Shown: piece after piece, positions 1 to 8,527 of the stretch | How positions within the stretch are numbered: the first letter of the stretch is position 1 | Layout of the letters: each line of letters opens with the position of its first letter | NCBI RefSeq assembly: GCF_009696045.1 | Contig: NZ_VUMT01000010.1 | Span: forward strand, 50,138-114,137 | DNA length: 64,000 nt | DNA from: Velocimicrobium porci | GTDB taxonomy: Bacteria; Bacillota; Clostridia; Lachnospirales; Lachnospiraceae | Reading direction: 5' to 3' | Translations under genes and position numbers: made by a program | The notes under the pieces: generated by a model | Database searches by the model: none | What the model saw: only the letters and a program-made list of their open reading frames with translations | What the model was told of the DNA's origin: nothing

Positions 1-568
1 TGCTGATTTTAGAACAATATTTATTTTCCTTGGACGGGTATAACACACTCGCACCTGAAACCGAAGTACTATTGCTCCCATCTGCATGAAGCCGGATACA
101 AATATCCGCTTTCGCTTTATTTATTTTTTCTGCACGCTCTTTGTTACTAATATCCACATCATTTTTTGTCCTAGTCATAACTACATCATAACCACGATTT
201 AACAATTCTTTCTTCAGTTTTTTAGCAATTGAAAGAGTCAGTTTATACTCTGGAACTTTTGTATATAAACCGGTCGTACCTCCTGCAACTTTTGCTTTTT
301 TTACTTTCGCACCAGGTCCGATTGCTTCCAAAGAAGAATTGCCAACCATCTGATGCCCTGGGTCAATTCCAATCAACTTTTTTGCTTTTTTCTTCTTAGT
401 TCTTATTACCTTAGAACTTTTTTCTATTGTGTGTTTCGTTCTTGTTTGCACTGGTTTATTTTCTGCTTCTGATATATTAGCAGACAAAAGCACAACAATA
501 AACAATAAAAAACAGATGCTACATCTTTTATTCCATTTTTTATATTTTTTCCTGTCTTTTCTGTACAT
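1..568 (-). CDS. N-acetylmuramoyl-L-alanine amidase (Amidase_3), C-terminus beyond window
   Basis: Partial gene: the first 189 residues read from ATG at 568 and run off the window edge. A basic N-terminus and one hydrophobic segment (about residues 16-31) make a signal peptide or anchor, followed by a Lys-rich linker. The Amidase_3 zinc fold starts at GIDPGHQ (His72). Glu107 (in TKVPEYKL) and His161 (in RLHADG) complete the expected zinc ligands. Family members cut the bond between MurNAc and the stem peptide of peptidoglycan outside the cell. The start has only a weak ribosome site (AAAGGA near 590). The fold call is secure; the exact role (cell separation, germination or lysis) is not. Confidence 0.88.
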   Translation of the reverse strand, partial: MYRKDRKKYKKWNKRCSICFLLFIVVLLSANISEAENKPVQTRTKHTIEKSSKVIRTKKKKAKKLIGIDPGHQMVGNSSLEAIGPGAKVKKAKVAGGTTGLYTKVPEYKLTLSIAKKLKKELLNRGYDVVMTRTKNDVDISNKERAEKINKAKADICIRLHADGSNSTSVSGASVLYPSKENKYCSKIS

Positions 569-598
569 CACTTTGCTTTTTTACCCGTCCTTTCACTT

Positions 599-1087
599 TT
601 AAGCAACCAAATCTACATTTTTTCCTTTTAAGAAACTTCCTTCTATTGTTTTTCTTCCCTGATCATATGGATTGGACGAATATTTCATTGTCGTAGTCGT
701 TGTCCCACCTGCAACATAAGACTTACCACACTCAGGGCATACGGCCACTTTTAATGAAACGGAAGCGGAAATTAATTCTTTCCCAGGTGTACTCCCTTCG
801 CTTTCTGCATTTGCAACATGCTCTTGTTCATGAGAACGCACAACCGCACCAGAAGCTTCTGGTGAAATATAACCGGGTGCTTTAAACGATACATTTCCTT
901 CATCTGAACCATCTACATATCGTCTTGCTTTACAGGTCTGACACTCTGTTTCTTTCGTCTTATCAATTTCATTTGTTCCTTCTTTACCTGTAACTCTGTT
1001 CACTCCCTGTACTCTGTTAACCGGTTCTACCTGATACTGTGGATACAAATAATTTAATTGCCCATCGGCTCCAATTCCTGCTAGCAT
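599..1087 (-). CDS. small HEXXH (zincin-like) protein with two CxxC pairs
   Basis: A 162-residue protein. The start is ATG 1087 because an AAGGAGG site lies about 7 bases upstream; the longer in-frame TTG start at 1105 would place that site inside the gene. It carries HEQEH at residues 86-90, a classic HEXXH zinc-peptidase motif, between two cysteine pairs (Cys49/Cys52 in CQTC and Cys117/Cys120 in CPEC) that could form a zinc knuckle. The setting resembles the putative metalloprotease family called SprA-related, but this is only a motif-level resemblance. No signal peptide is seen. It sits upstream of the amidase on the same strand with a 30-base gap, so the two may be co-transcribed. Substrate unknown. 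Confidence 0.72.
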   Translation of the reverse strand: MLAGIGADGQLNYLYPQYQVEPVNRVQGVNRVTGKEGTNEIDKTKETECQTCKARRYVDGSDEGNVSFKAPGYISPEASGAVVRSHEQEHVANAESEGSTPGKELISASVSLKVAVCPECGKSYVAGGTTTTTMKYSSNPYDQGRKTIEGSFLKGKNVDLVA

Positions 1088-1430
1088 AAAGATCCTCCTT
1101 TCCAAACTCTTTATCCTTATAATTCCTTATGACTGATTTGTTTCAAATTCATTTTATTAATCAACTATATTTTACCACATATTTATTTGAAATTCTATTG
1201 CTTATAGTTTCAATTTATTATTAAGCAATTCATTTTATTGTTATTTTCACTGAATATTTTGCTATTTACTTCTGTTTTTGTTAAATATATTGACATTCTC
1301 ATAGCTTATATGATAACATTTCCTTACAAATATAGGAAATGACGGTAAATCCCCTAAAAAATTCAAGATACTTTTAGGTGCTTCGTTTTTTACATCTATT
1401 CAAAAATAAAACTATACTAAGGAGTATTTC
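1088..1430. other. AT-rich divergent intergenic region with two hairpins
   Basis: No gene seen. On the plus strand a TTGACA (1290-1295) lies 15-16 bases before a GATAAC/TGATAA-like -10, a plausible but imperfect promoter for the gene at 1431. Two inverted repeats follow: CATTTCCT/AGGAAATG (1317-1324 and 1334-1341) and CCTAAAA/TTTTAGG (about 1353-1378). They could be an operator or leader hairpins. Confidence 0.4.
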
Positions 1431-2555
1431 ATGCATACAAAAAAATCGTTTTTAACAATATTTTCTTTTATCATTTTTTTAATATACTTCACATTTTTCG
1501 GTATACTAACCCCATTTTTAACTTCTGTTCCGTTAAAGAACGGGGGTTTTAAAACTTTTTCTTCGAAAAATGACTTGTATAAAATGGTTGATAATTTTTA
1601 TAATCAATTAAATTCATCAGAGGATTTTGATCTTTTAACATCATTTAATCAAGCTATTGAAGTGACAGATTTTAAAGGTGACAATAACTTTTATTATAAC
1701 TCGGAAGAATTTATTGAAAAGCACACACCTTTAAATGTTAACATAAAGTCTTTACAACTTAATCAGAAAGCTTACCACTTTTATAAGATAGAAATTGACA
1801 ACGGTATTGAAATACCTTGGGATGATATTTCATACAAAGACAAGCATATTCCTGTTTTATTAGGTCCTGATTATAAAAAATATTATCATTATGGAGATAT
1901 TATCAAAGGCAATTATTACAGTAAAGATGTGGATTTTGAAGTTATTGGTTTTTTAAAAGATGGCTGTTCTATAAAGTACAAAAATATATCTGATCTTAAT
2001 TTAGATACATATATGCTTATTCCATATCCTCCAAGCCTTTGGGAGGTTAACGATGATTTTCAATTTGAATCCTTATTGTATTTTGCTATGGTAAACTGTG
2101 ATATTGTACCTTTTGTTAGTGAAACACAGATTTTAAAAGATATAAAGGAAATAGCAAACCAAACAGGTTTTACAAACTTTTCTTTCGTAGGAATTGACAA
2201 TTTTCAAATACAAAATATAGAGTTACTCCTATTCATACAAGAGCATCAAAAAATTTTTATTTTTAGTATGATAGCTATCTTCATTTTAATAAACATAATA
2301 GGTATTAAAATTTTCCGCCTTATTTTTAAAGCAAACTATACGAACTCTACAAAAAAACAAAAAAAGTATCGCTATATAAGAATTTTTACTTTCCATATCA
2401 TTATTCCTTATGGAATTGCATTTCTTCTAAGCGTATTTCTTTCTGTAGCTTTTTTAAAAAAAATATTACCTATCAGCATCCTTTTAGAAATAATGACTTT
2501 ATTACTAACATACATTATTATTTATGTTTTTAGTCAAAAAGCACTACCGCAATAA
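1431..2555 (+). CDS. FtsX/MacB-like integral membrane protein without an ATPase partner
   Basis: A 374-residue, very AT-rich gene with a good AAGGAG ribosome site. Topology: one N-terminal membrane segment (about 8-30), an extracytoplasmic region of about 230 residues, then about three C-terminal membrane segments (about 272-295, 320-345, 350-370). The middle contains PVLLGPDYKKYYHYGD and FEVIGF, typical of the MacB periplasmic core domain found in FtsX-type ABC permeases and bacteriocin-associated membrane proteins. No ABC ATPase gene is adjacent, so it is either an orphan permease or works with one encoded elsewhere. It is divergent from its left neighbour and convergent with lysC. Confidence 0.6.
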   Translation: MHTKKSFLTIFSFIIFLIYFTFFGILTPFLTSVPLKNGGFKTFSSKNDLYKMVDNFYNQLNSSEDFDLLTSFNQAIEVTDFKGDNNFYYNSEEFIEKHTPLNVNIKSLQLNQKAYHFYKIEIDNGIEIPWDDISYKDKHIPVLLGPDYKKYYHYGDIIKGNYYSKDVDFEVIGFLKDGCSIKYKNISDLNLDTYMLIPYPPSLWEVNDDFQFESLLYFAMVNCDIVPFVSETQILKDIKEIANQTGFTNFSFVGIDNFQIQNIELLLFIQEHQKIFIFSMIAIFILINIIGIKIFRLIFKANYTNSTKKQKKYRYIRIFTFHIIIPYGIAFLLSVFLSVAFLKKILPISILLEIMTLLLTYIIIYVFSQKALPQ

Positions 2556-2559
2556 TAGA

Positions 2560-2609
2560 AATCTCCTAAAGCAGATTATTGTTATATACCATATCTGTTT
2601 TAGGAGATT
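2560..2609. terminator. bidirectional terminator between the MacB-like gene and lysC
   Basis: Inverted repeat AATCTCCTAAA(g)CAGAT / ATCTGTTTTAGGAGATT with one mismatch, lying between two convergent stop codons (2555 and 2614). It would serve both strands; the run of T is short. Confidence 0.75.
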
Positions 2610-2613
2610 AAAT

Positions 2614-3825
2614 TTACTTACTTAATGCAAATGCTTCATGTACTGCATTCATGGCTGTTTCTACGAATTTTTCGTCAATCAGTACGGTTACACGAATCTC
2701 TGATGTGGAAATCTGTTTGATGTTTACGTTTGCATCATATAGTGCTTCAAACATTTTAGCTGCAACACCTGCATTTGTCATCATTCCGGCACCTACTACA
2801 GATACCTTCGCAACATTTTTCTCTAATTCTACTCTGGAACATTTCAAGCTTCCTGTACGGTGTCTTTCAATAATTTTTACGGCCTCTTCGGCAACATCTT
2901 CCGCAACGGTAAAGCTGATATCTTTTGTTCCATTTCTTCCAACTGATTGAAGAATAATATCTACATTAATACCATGGTTTGCTAAATGATTAAATAATTT
3001 AAACGCAACACCAGGTCTGTCTTCCAGTTCTATCACTGCTATTCTTGCTGTATTTCTGTCACAGGCAACTCCGCTCACTAGCAATTCTTCCATTTTTACT
3101 ACCTCCTTAACAACCGTTCCTTCTTTATTATTCAAACTGGAACGTACAATTAACTGCACGCCATATTTTTTTGCCATCTCCACGGAACGGTTATGCAGTA
3201 CACCAGCCCCAAGAGAAGAAAGCTCAAGCATTTCATCATATGTAATTTCATCAATTTTTCTGGCAGTAGGTACAATTCTTGGATCTGCTGTATAGACGCC
3301 ATCGACATCTGTATAAATCTCACAGGCATCTGCACGTAATGCAGCAGCTAATGCAACCGCTGTAGTATCAGAGCCGCCCCGACCTAGTGTAGTATAATCA
3401 TCGTATTTATTAATTCCCTGAAATCCTGTTACAATTACTATTTTCTTATTAGAAAGTTCGTGCTTGATTCGGTCGGTATCAATTCTTTTTAATCTGGCAT
3501 TTCCATAAGTTGAAGTTGTATTCATTGCAACCTGAAATGCATTCAGTGATATCGCCGGAACTCCAAGTGAATCCATCGCCATTGCCATCAGTGAAACAGA
3601 AGTCTGTTCTCCTGTTGTGAGAAGCATATCTAACTCCCTCTTTGACGCATTCGGATTGATTTCTCTTGCTTTTGCTAAAAGTTCATCTGTTGTCTTACCC
3701 ATAGCAGATAATACAACAACAACCTGATTTCCCTTTTTATAATCTTCAATACATCGTCTGGCTACGTTAAAAATTCTATCTTTATCACCTACCGATGTAC
3801 CGCCGAATTTCTTAACTATTAGCAT
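2614..3825 (-). CDS. lysC: aspartate kinase
   Basis: 403 residues, the normal length for an undivided aspartokinase. It phosphorylates L-aspartate, the first step to lysine, threonine and methionine. The N-terminal kinase domain opens with VKKFGGTSVGD (Lys and Gly-rich ATP loop) and holds GRGGSDTTA. Two ACT regulatory domains occupy roughly residues 265-325 and 340-403 (VSVVGAGM), the usual site of end-product inhibition. A GGAGG site precedes ATG 3825. It is the last gene of the asd-ACT-hom-ApgM-lysC operon, 21 bases after the ApgM-like gene, and is closed by a hairpin terminator. Confidence 0.96.
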   Translation of the reverse strand: MLIVKKFGGTSVGDKDRIFNVARRCIEDYKKGNQVVVVLSAMGKTTDELLAKAREINPNASKRELDMLLTTGEQTSVSLMAMAMDSLGVPAISLNAFQVAMNTTSTYGNARLKRIDTDRIKHELSNKKIVIVTGFQGINKYDDYTTLGRGGSDTTAVALAAALRADACEIYTDVDGVYTADPRIVPTARKIDEITYDEMLELSSLGAGVLHNRSVEMAKKYGVQLIVRSSLNNKEGTVVKEVVKMEELLVSGVACDRNTARIAVIELEDRPGVAFKLFNHLANHGINVDIILQSVGRNGTKDISFTVAEDVAEEAVKIIERHRTGSLKCSRVELEKNVAKVSVVGAGMMTNAGVAAKMFEALYDANVNIKQISTSEIRVTVLIDEKFVETAMNAVHEAFALSK

Positions 3826-3846
3826 AATTTCCTCCTATATTGCCCG

Positions 3847-5049
3847 TTATCCCTCAAATAGTCTTTCTATCAGAGTATAACCCTCTTCTATATAGTTACC
3901 GCTGTTTTCTGCCTCTTTTTCATTATAGTCCCAGTCCTTTTTTATGGTTTCGGCACTGGAATATAGCATATATGGTACAGAACCGGCTGTATGTGTACGA
4001 ATTGCAATCGGAGTTGGATGATCCGGTAATACTAATAGCCGATATGGCAGACCGGACTGGTTCATCTTCTCTACAACCGGTTTTATTATTCTCTGATCTA
4101 AGTATTCAATCGAAAGAACTTTGTTTTTAATATTACCTTGATGTCCCATCTCATCTGGGGCTTCAACATGAATATATGCAAAGTCGCAATCTTCTTGTAA
4201 TAGAGCTTTGACCGCTGCATTCGCTTTCCCTTCATAATTCGTATGAAGAGTTCCATCTGCACCTTCTACTTTAATCACCTTCATACCAGCACCGACAGCA
4301 ATTCCTTTTAATAAATCAACAGCTGAAATCATAGCTCCCTTTTTTTGAAATTTACTTTCAAAGGAATCAAGTGCAGGCTTTGTGCCTGCTCCCCAAAACC
4401 AAAGGGAATTGGCTTTATGAAGTCCTTTGCTTTCCCGTTCCAGATTAATTGGATGATTCTTTAATATCTCAAAACTTTTCTCCATCATTACCTTTAGCTT
4501 TTCTTCTGTTGGAAGATACGCACCAATTTTTTTCGTCAAGATATCATGCGGAGGTGTAAGTGGTATAACCTTACCATGATCCCATATTGTCAAATGGCGG
4601 TAACTAGTTCCAGTATAAAATGAAAACTCTTCATTTTCCAGTCCTTTTTTAACTGCTTCAATTAAAATTCGGGCTTCTTCTGTCGATATTTCACTTGCAC
4701 TGTGATCAATCATTGTCCTCTGTTCGTATGGGACATCTTCTTCTGATAATGTAACAATGTTACAGCGCAATGCAATATCGGTATCCTTCATTGGCACGCC
4801 GATACTCAATGCTTCCAATGGTGAGCGACCTGTATAGTACTTTCTGGGATTATAGCCCATTACAGCAAGATTTGCCGTATCACTTCCCGGACTCATCCCT
4901 TCTGGAATTGTATGTACCATCCCAATCTCCGAATATTTCGATAACTGATCCATCATTGGTGTCTTTGCATAGGCAAGCGGAGTCTTTCCTCCCAGCATTT
5001 CAATTTGATCATCTGCCATGCCATCTCCAAGTACAATAATATATTTCAT
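3847..5049 (-). CDS. ApgM/cofactor-independent phosphoglycerate mutase-like protein, candidate homoserine kinase analogue
   Basis: 400 residues of the alkaline-phosphatase superfamily, ApgM (archaeal iPGM) branch. Metal and active-site signatures are visible: LGDGMAD near the start, PGSDTANLAVMGYNP with the nucleophile Ser around residue 60, HVEAPDEMGHQG, and DHPTPIAIRTHT near the C-terminus. A start at ATG 5049 is preferred because AAGGG lies 8 bases upstream; a GTG at 5058 is possible. The gene is sandwiched between hom and lysC, where a homoserine kinase is expected and none is seen. Genome-context work (SEED) has predicted that this subfamily is a functional analogue of homoserine kinase. 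Phosphoglycerate mutase is the alternative. Confidence 0.82.
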   Translation of the reverse strand: MKYIIVLGDGMADDQIEMLGGKTPLAYAKTPMMDQLSKYSEIGMVHTIPEGMSPGSDTANLAVMGYNPRKYYTGRSPLEALSIGVPMKDTDIALRCNIVTLSEEDVPYEQRTMIDHSASEISTEEARILIEAVKKGLENEEFSFYTGTSYRHLTIWDHGKVIPLTPPHDILTKKIGAYLPTEEKLKVMMEKSFEILKNHPINLERESKGLHKANSLWFWGAGTKPALDSFESKFQKKGAMISAVDLLKGIAVGAGMKVIKVEGADGTLHTNYEGKANAAVKALLQEDCDFAYIHVEAPDEMGHQGNIKNKVLSIEYLDQRIIKPVVEKMNQSGLPYRLLVLPDHPTPIAIRTHTAGSVPYMLYSSAETIKKDWDYNEKEAENSGNYIEEGYTLIERLFEG

Positions 5050-5110
5050 ATCATTCACCCTTGTTCCCCTTTTCTATGTTGACCACACTTATAATTTTCC
5101 AGTTTCTTAT

Positions 5111-6313
5111 TTAGAACGCCACACGAATCATATTTCGAATAATTAGATTTTCTGCTTTTTCTTTGTACTCGCGTTCTGTCATTTCTCCTGTTATAAATCC
5201 AAAATCACCATATACACCTGCATCAATAGTTTCAATTGCACCAAATACCTCTCTTGCTTTATCTTCCTCTTCTTTTGGAATACGGACAAAATAACGATGG
5301 ACAGAGTCATTTATATCTGCAAGCTCCAATGGTTTACTGCTCCAAATCTGCATAATGTTTATTCCCAAATGTTTTACTGCATCTACTACGTCTGAAACTA
5401 CAGCACTGGCAGTTGGAAGTTTTCCAGCTCCTGCTCCATAGAACATAACATCCCCTAACAAATTTCCTTTTACAAAGATGCCATTGAACACATCATTTAC
5501 ACTATATAATGGATTGGTACTATTTATCATAACCGGAGAAATCATTGCAAAAACTTTATTATCAACTTTTTTACTTGTACCAAACATTTTGATAACTGCA
5601 CCGGCTTCTTTCGCATAACGGATATCAACATCGGTTATTTTTGTAATTCCTTCTGTATAGATATCTTCAAAATTCACATGCATTCCATATGCCAATGAAG
5701 TAAGAATTGCAATCTTTCTGCAGGCATCATACCCTTCTATGTCAGCTTCCGGATTTCTCTCTGCATACCCTTTTTCCTGTGCATCTTTTAATGCGGTTTC
5801 AAAGCCAACCCCTTCTTGGCTCATCTTAGTAAGGATATAATTCGTTGTTCCGTTTAAAATACCTGTAATTTCCTGAATCTCATCAGCTGTCAAAGATTGA
5901 TTTAAAGGACGGATAATTGGTATTCCGCCTCCTACACTTGCTTCAAATAAAAAGTTTACTTTATTCTTTTTCGCAACCTCTAATAACTCTGCACCATGTG
6001 ATGCAACAAGTTCCTTATTGGAAGTACAAACGCTCTTCCCCTTTAAAAGAGCTTCCTTCACAAATTCATAAGCTGGGTTTACTCCTCCCATAGTTTCTAC
6101 CACAATTTTCACTTCCGGGTCGTTAACTATTAAGCTATAATCATGAACGACTTTTTCTTGAATTGGATCCCCTTCAAAGTCTTTCAAATCTAACACATAT
6201 TTTACATTAATTTCTTGACCGGCACGTTTGGCAATGCTTTCTTTATTCGTATTTAATACTTCAACTACACCGCTTCCAACTGTGCCATATCCTAATACGC
6301 TGATTTGTATCAT
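5111..6313 (-). CDS. hom: homoserine dehydrogenase
   Basis: 400 residues. It reduces aspartate semialdehyde to homoserine with NAD(P)H, committing carbon to threonine and methionine. The Rossmann motif GYGTVGSGVV lies at residues 8-17, ETMGGVNPAYEFV in the cofactor half, and the catalytic half carries GGGIPIIRPL and GILNGTTNYILTKM, diagnostic for the family. The C-terminal stretch (about 320-400) is a short ACT-like regulatory tail. An AGGAGGG ribosome site supports ATG 6313. It follows the ACT-domain gene by 18 bases and is 61 bases ahead of the ApgM-like gene. Confidence 0.96.
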   Translation of the reverse strand: MIQISVLGYGTVGSGVVEVLNTNKESIAKRAGQEINVKYVLDLKDFEGDPIQEKVVHDYSLIVNDPEVKIVVETMGGVNPAYEFVKEALLKGKSVCTSNKELVASHGAELLEVAKKNKVNFLFEASVGGGIPIIRPLNQSLTADEIQEITGILNGTTNYILTKMSQEGVGFETALKDAQEKGYAERNPEADIEGYDACRKIAILTSLAYGMHVNFEDIYTEGITKITDVDIRYAKEAGAVIKMFGTSKKVDNKVFAMISPVMINSTNPLYSVNDVFNGIFVKGNLLGDVMFYGAGAGKLPTASAVVSDVVDAVKHLGINIMQIWSSKPLELADINDSVHRYFVRIPKEEEDKAREVFGAIETIDAGVYGDFGFITGEMTEREYKEKAENLIIRNMIRVAF

Positions 6314-6331
6314 TACTACCCTCCTAGTTCA

Positions 6332-6775
6332 TTACTCTCTTGCTAATATTTTAAGGGAATGAATCCCCCTAATGCTCTCAATTGCATCTAACATTACCAT
6401 CACATCCACTGTTGTTGGAAGAATTTCCACACTGATTGTCACAGGTGCAATCCCATTGATTGGAATACTTTGGTTAATTGTCAGTACATTTGCCCCGTCT
6501 TTTGCAATCTCATTTAATACCATAGAAAGCAAGCCTGGCTGATCTGCCATCTGAAGCATAAATGTAATTGTTTTTCCTTTCGCAGTATCATGAAATGGTA
6601 CTATATCATCTTTATATTTATAATAAGAACTTCGGCTGATTCCAACCGCATCCGCAGCATCCTGAACGGTCATTGTTTTATCAGACTCTAAGATGCGGTT
6701 AACCTCCACCACTCTTACTAATACGTCAGGAAGTGCTTTTCGTTTTACAATAAAGTATTTATCCTTATCGTGCAT
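6332..6775 (-). CDS. ACT domain-containing regulator, UPF0735/PheB family
   Basis: 147 residues from ATG 6775, chosen because GGAGTG lies just upstream; a longer in-frame start would overlap asd. The N-terminal half has a helix-turn-helix look (TVQDAADAVGISRSSYYKYKD). The C-terminal half is an ACT domain (MADQPGLLSMVLNEIAKDGA) that normally binds an amino acid. The family is annotated UPF0735 or PheB-like; members often sit beside hom, as here. An amino-acid-sensing regulator of the operon or of its enzymes is the likely role, but this is inferred from family and position. Confidence 0.85.
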   Translation of the reverse strand: MHDKDKYFIVKRKALPDVLVRVVEVNRILESDKTMTVQDAADAVGISRSSYYKYKDDIVPFHDTAKGKTITFMLQMADQPGLLSMVLNEIAKDGANVLTINQSIPINGIAPVTISVEILPTTVDVMVMLDAIESIRGIHSLKILARE

Positions 6776-6792
6776 CTTTTCACTCCATTTTC

Positions 6793-7878
6793 TTATTTTT
6801 TCGCAATGTAACCTTGTGCTTTCAATAACTCGGCACAAAGAATTGCTCCACCTGCTGCTCCGCGAACTGTGTTATGGGAAAGTCCAACAAATTTATAATC
6901 GTATACTGTATCTTCTCTAAGACGTCCCATTGAAACTCCCATACCACGCTCAAAATCCCGATCTAAGACAACCTGTGGACGATTATCCTCTTCTAAATAT
7001 TGAATAAACTGCTTTGGCGCACTTGGAAGGTTCAATTCCTGTGGAAGACCTTTAAAATTCACCCAGCGGTCGATTATTTCTTCTTTGGTAGGTTTCTTTT
7101 CAAATGAAACAAAAACTGCTGCCGTATGTCCATCTAATACCGGAACACGAATACATTGGGTTGTAATCAATGGTCCGTCCGCTTTTTTAATTTCACCATT
7201 TTCAACTTTTCCCCATAATTTCAATGGTTCCTGTTCACTCTTTTCTTCTTCTCCAGCAATATATGGGATAATATTTCCTTCCATTTCAGGCCAATCCTTA
7301 AATGTCTTTCCGGCTCCTGAGATAGCCTGGTATGTAGTCGCAACTACAACTTTTGGCTTAAATTCCATCAGAGCTGTTAAAGCCGGTGCATAGCTTTGAA
7401 TAGAGCAGTTTGGTTTTACAGCAATAAATCCTTTTTTTGTGCCTAAACGTTTCTTTTGAGCTTCAATTATCTCAAAATGTTCCGGGTTAATTTCCGGTAC
7501 AACCATTGGAACATCTTTTGTCCATCTGTGAGCACTATTGTTGGAAACAACCGGTGTTTCCGTCTTTGCGTATTTTTCTTCAATTGCTTTTATTTCTTCC
7601 TTTGTCATATCAACTGCACTGAATACAAAATCTACTAAAGAAGCAACCTCTTCTACATCATTTACATTTTTTACTATTAATTTTTTCACTGCCTCTGGCA
7701 TTGGGCTATCCATCTTCCAGCGATTTCCAACTGCTTCTTCATAGGACTTTCCGGCACTTCGCTGACTTGCGGCAACCAATGTCACTTCAAACCAAGGATG
7801 ATTTTCTAATAAAGATATAAATCTCTGACCAACCATTCCTGTTCCACCAAGAATACCAACTTTTAACTTCTCACTCAT
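6793..7878 (-). CDS. asd: aspartate-semialdehyde dehydrogenase, archaeal/fungal type
   Basis: 361 residues. It makes aspartate semialdehyde from aspartyl phosphate. The N-terminal NADP loop is GILGGTGMVGQRF and the catalytic Cys is in KPNCSIQSYAPAL, the signature of the archaeal/fungal branch rather than the usual bacterial Asd. The start is ATG 7878 with GGAG about 9 bases upstream; the 12-codon extension to 7914 would contain that site. First gene of the five-gene operon, with a clear sigma-A promoter at 7963-7991. Because lysA is far away (47204) and dap genes are absent, this operon looks aimed at homoserine/threonine. Confidence 0.95.
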   Translation of the reverse strand: MSEKLKVGILGGTGMVGQRFISLLENHPWFEVTLVAASQRSAGKSYEEAVGNRWKMDSPMPEAVKKLIVKNVNDVEEVASLVDFVFSAVDMTKEEIKAIEEKYAKTETPVVSNNSAHRWTKDVPMVVPEINPEHFEIIEAQKKRLGTKKGFIAVKPNCSIQSYAPALTALMEFKPKVVVATTYQAISGAGKTFKDWPEMEGNIIPYIAGEEEKSEQEPLKLWGKVENGEIKKADGPLITTQCIRVPVLDGHTAAVFVSFEKKPTKEEIIDRWVNFKGLPQELNLPSAPKQFIQYLEEDNRPQVVLDRDFERGMGVSMGRLREDTVYDYKFVGLSHNTVRGAAGGAILCAELLKAQGYIAKK

Positions 7879-7928
7879 ATCTCTACTCCTATCTGCGTTT
7901 TTATGTTCAATCAAAATTACTTACGCGT

Positions 7929-7961
7929 TTTCCTACGAAAGACATTTGTCTTATTAGGAAA
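7929..7961 (-). promoter_or_regulatory. 5' leader hairpin of the asd operon
   Basis: Directly after the predicted transcription start an inverted repeat TTTCCTA/TAGGAAA encloses a second one (AAGAC/GTCTT around an AAAT loop). It could stabilise the mRNA 5' end or be a protein target. It is too small for a lysine riboswitch. Confidence 0.4.
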
Positions 7962-7962
7962 T

Positions 7963-7991
7963 ATAGTACACTTTTTTTTATAAAAATACAA
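7963..7991 (-). promoter_or_regulatory. sigma-A promoter of the asd-lysC operon
   Basis: On the minus strand, TTGTAT (7986-7991) and TACTAT (7963-7968) are separated by exactly 17 bases. The transcript would start near 7956, about 78 bases before asd. Confidence 0.65.
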
Positions 7992-8068
7992 TAAGAATTT
8001 ACTCTAAATTTCTTTTTTGTTAATATTATATATTGTACTGTCTTTTTTATGCGGTCATTTGTCTATTT

Positions 8069-8509
8069 TTACTTTAGCTCTTTACCAAGGAAACGCATTT
8101 TTCCTATCGCAGGCCTTGTTGGTTTCTCACCAACCTGAAATTCATCAAATTCCAGTTCTTTTTTTAATGCAGCTGACATTTTATGTGCACATTCCGAACA
8201 AAATCGTCCGGAACGAATATCCTGTCCACATTTCTCACATTTAATGAAAATAGGTGAATTATTTGGTATCTCAAGGCGTCCTGCTTTTAAATATTCTGTA
8301 ATCTGATGAATGGGAACTCCGGTTGCCTCCTCTACCTCAATCATTGTTGCTCCCGGATTCGCATAAATATAATTTTTTACCCAATCAAATTCTCTTGCTT
8401 CTGCCTCTCTACATCTTGGACAAATCGCATGGCCAATTCCACTGTAAACAAATAAACCTCTGCAACGCATACAAGTTCTTAGATTTAATTCTCTTTTTTC
8501 TTCATCCAT
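8069..8509 (-). CDS. yvyF: flagellar operon protein, YvyF (TIGR03826) family
   Basis: 146 residues with an N-terminal zinc knuckle (CMRCRGLF and CPRCREAE, about residues 13-35), a central helical DNA-binding-like part (GATMIEVEEATGVPIHQITEYLKAGRL) and a C-terminal second knuckle (CEKCGQDI and CSECAHKM). This matches the Firmicutes flagellar protein that in Bacillus sits just upstream of flgM. Here it is 38 kb from flgM and 18 bases downstream of dusB, so it is likely co-transcribed with dusB. The ribosome site GAGGTG supports ATG 8509. Role in flagellar gene control is inferred from the family. Confidence 0.85.
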   Translation of the reverse strand: MDEEKRELNLRTCMRCRGLFVYSGIGHAICPRCREAEAREFDWVKNYIYANPGATMIEVEEATGVPIHQITEYLKAGRLEIPNNSPIFIKCEKCGQDIRSGRFCSECAHKMSAALKKELEFDEFQVGEKPTRPAIGKMRFLGKELK

Positions 8510-8527
8510 TCATTCACACCTCTTCCT

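Noticed and set aside
7879..8068. Lysine or threonine riboswitch/T-box upstream of asd
   Set aside because: The leader is under 80 bases with one nested hairpin, too short for an L-box or T-box, and has no T-box sequence.
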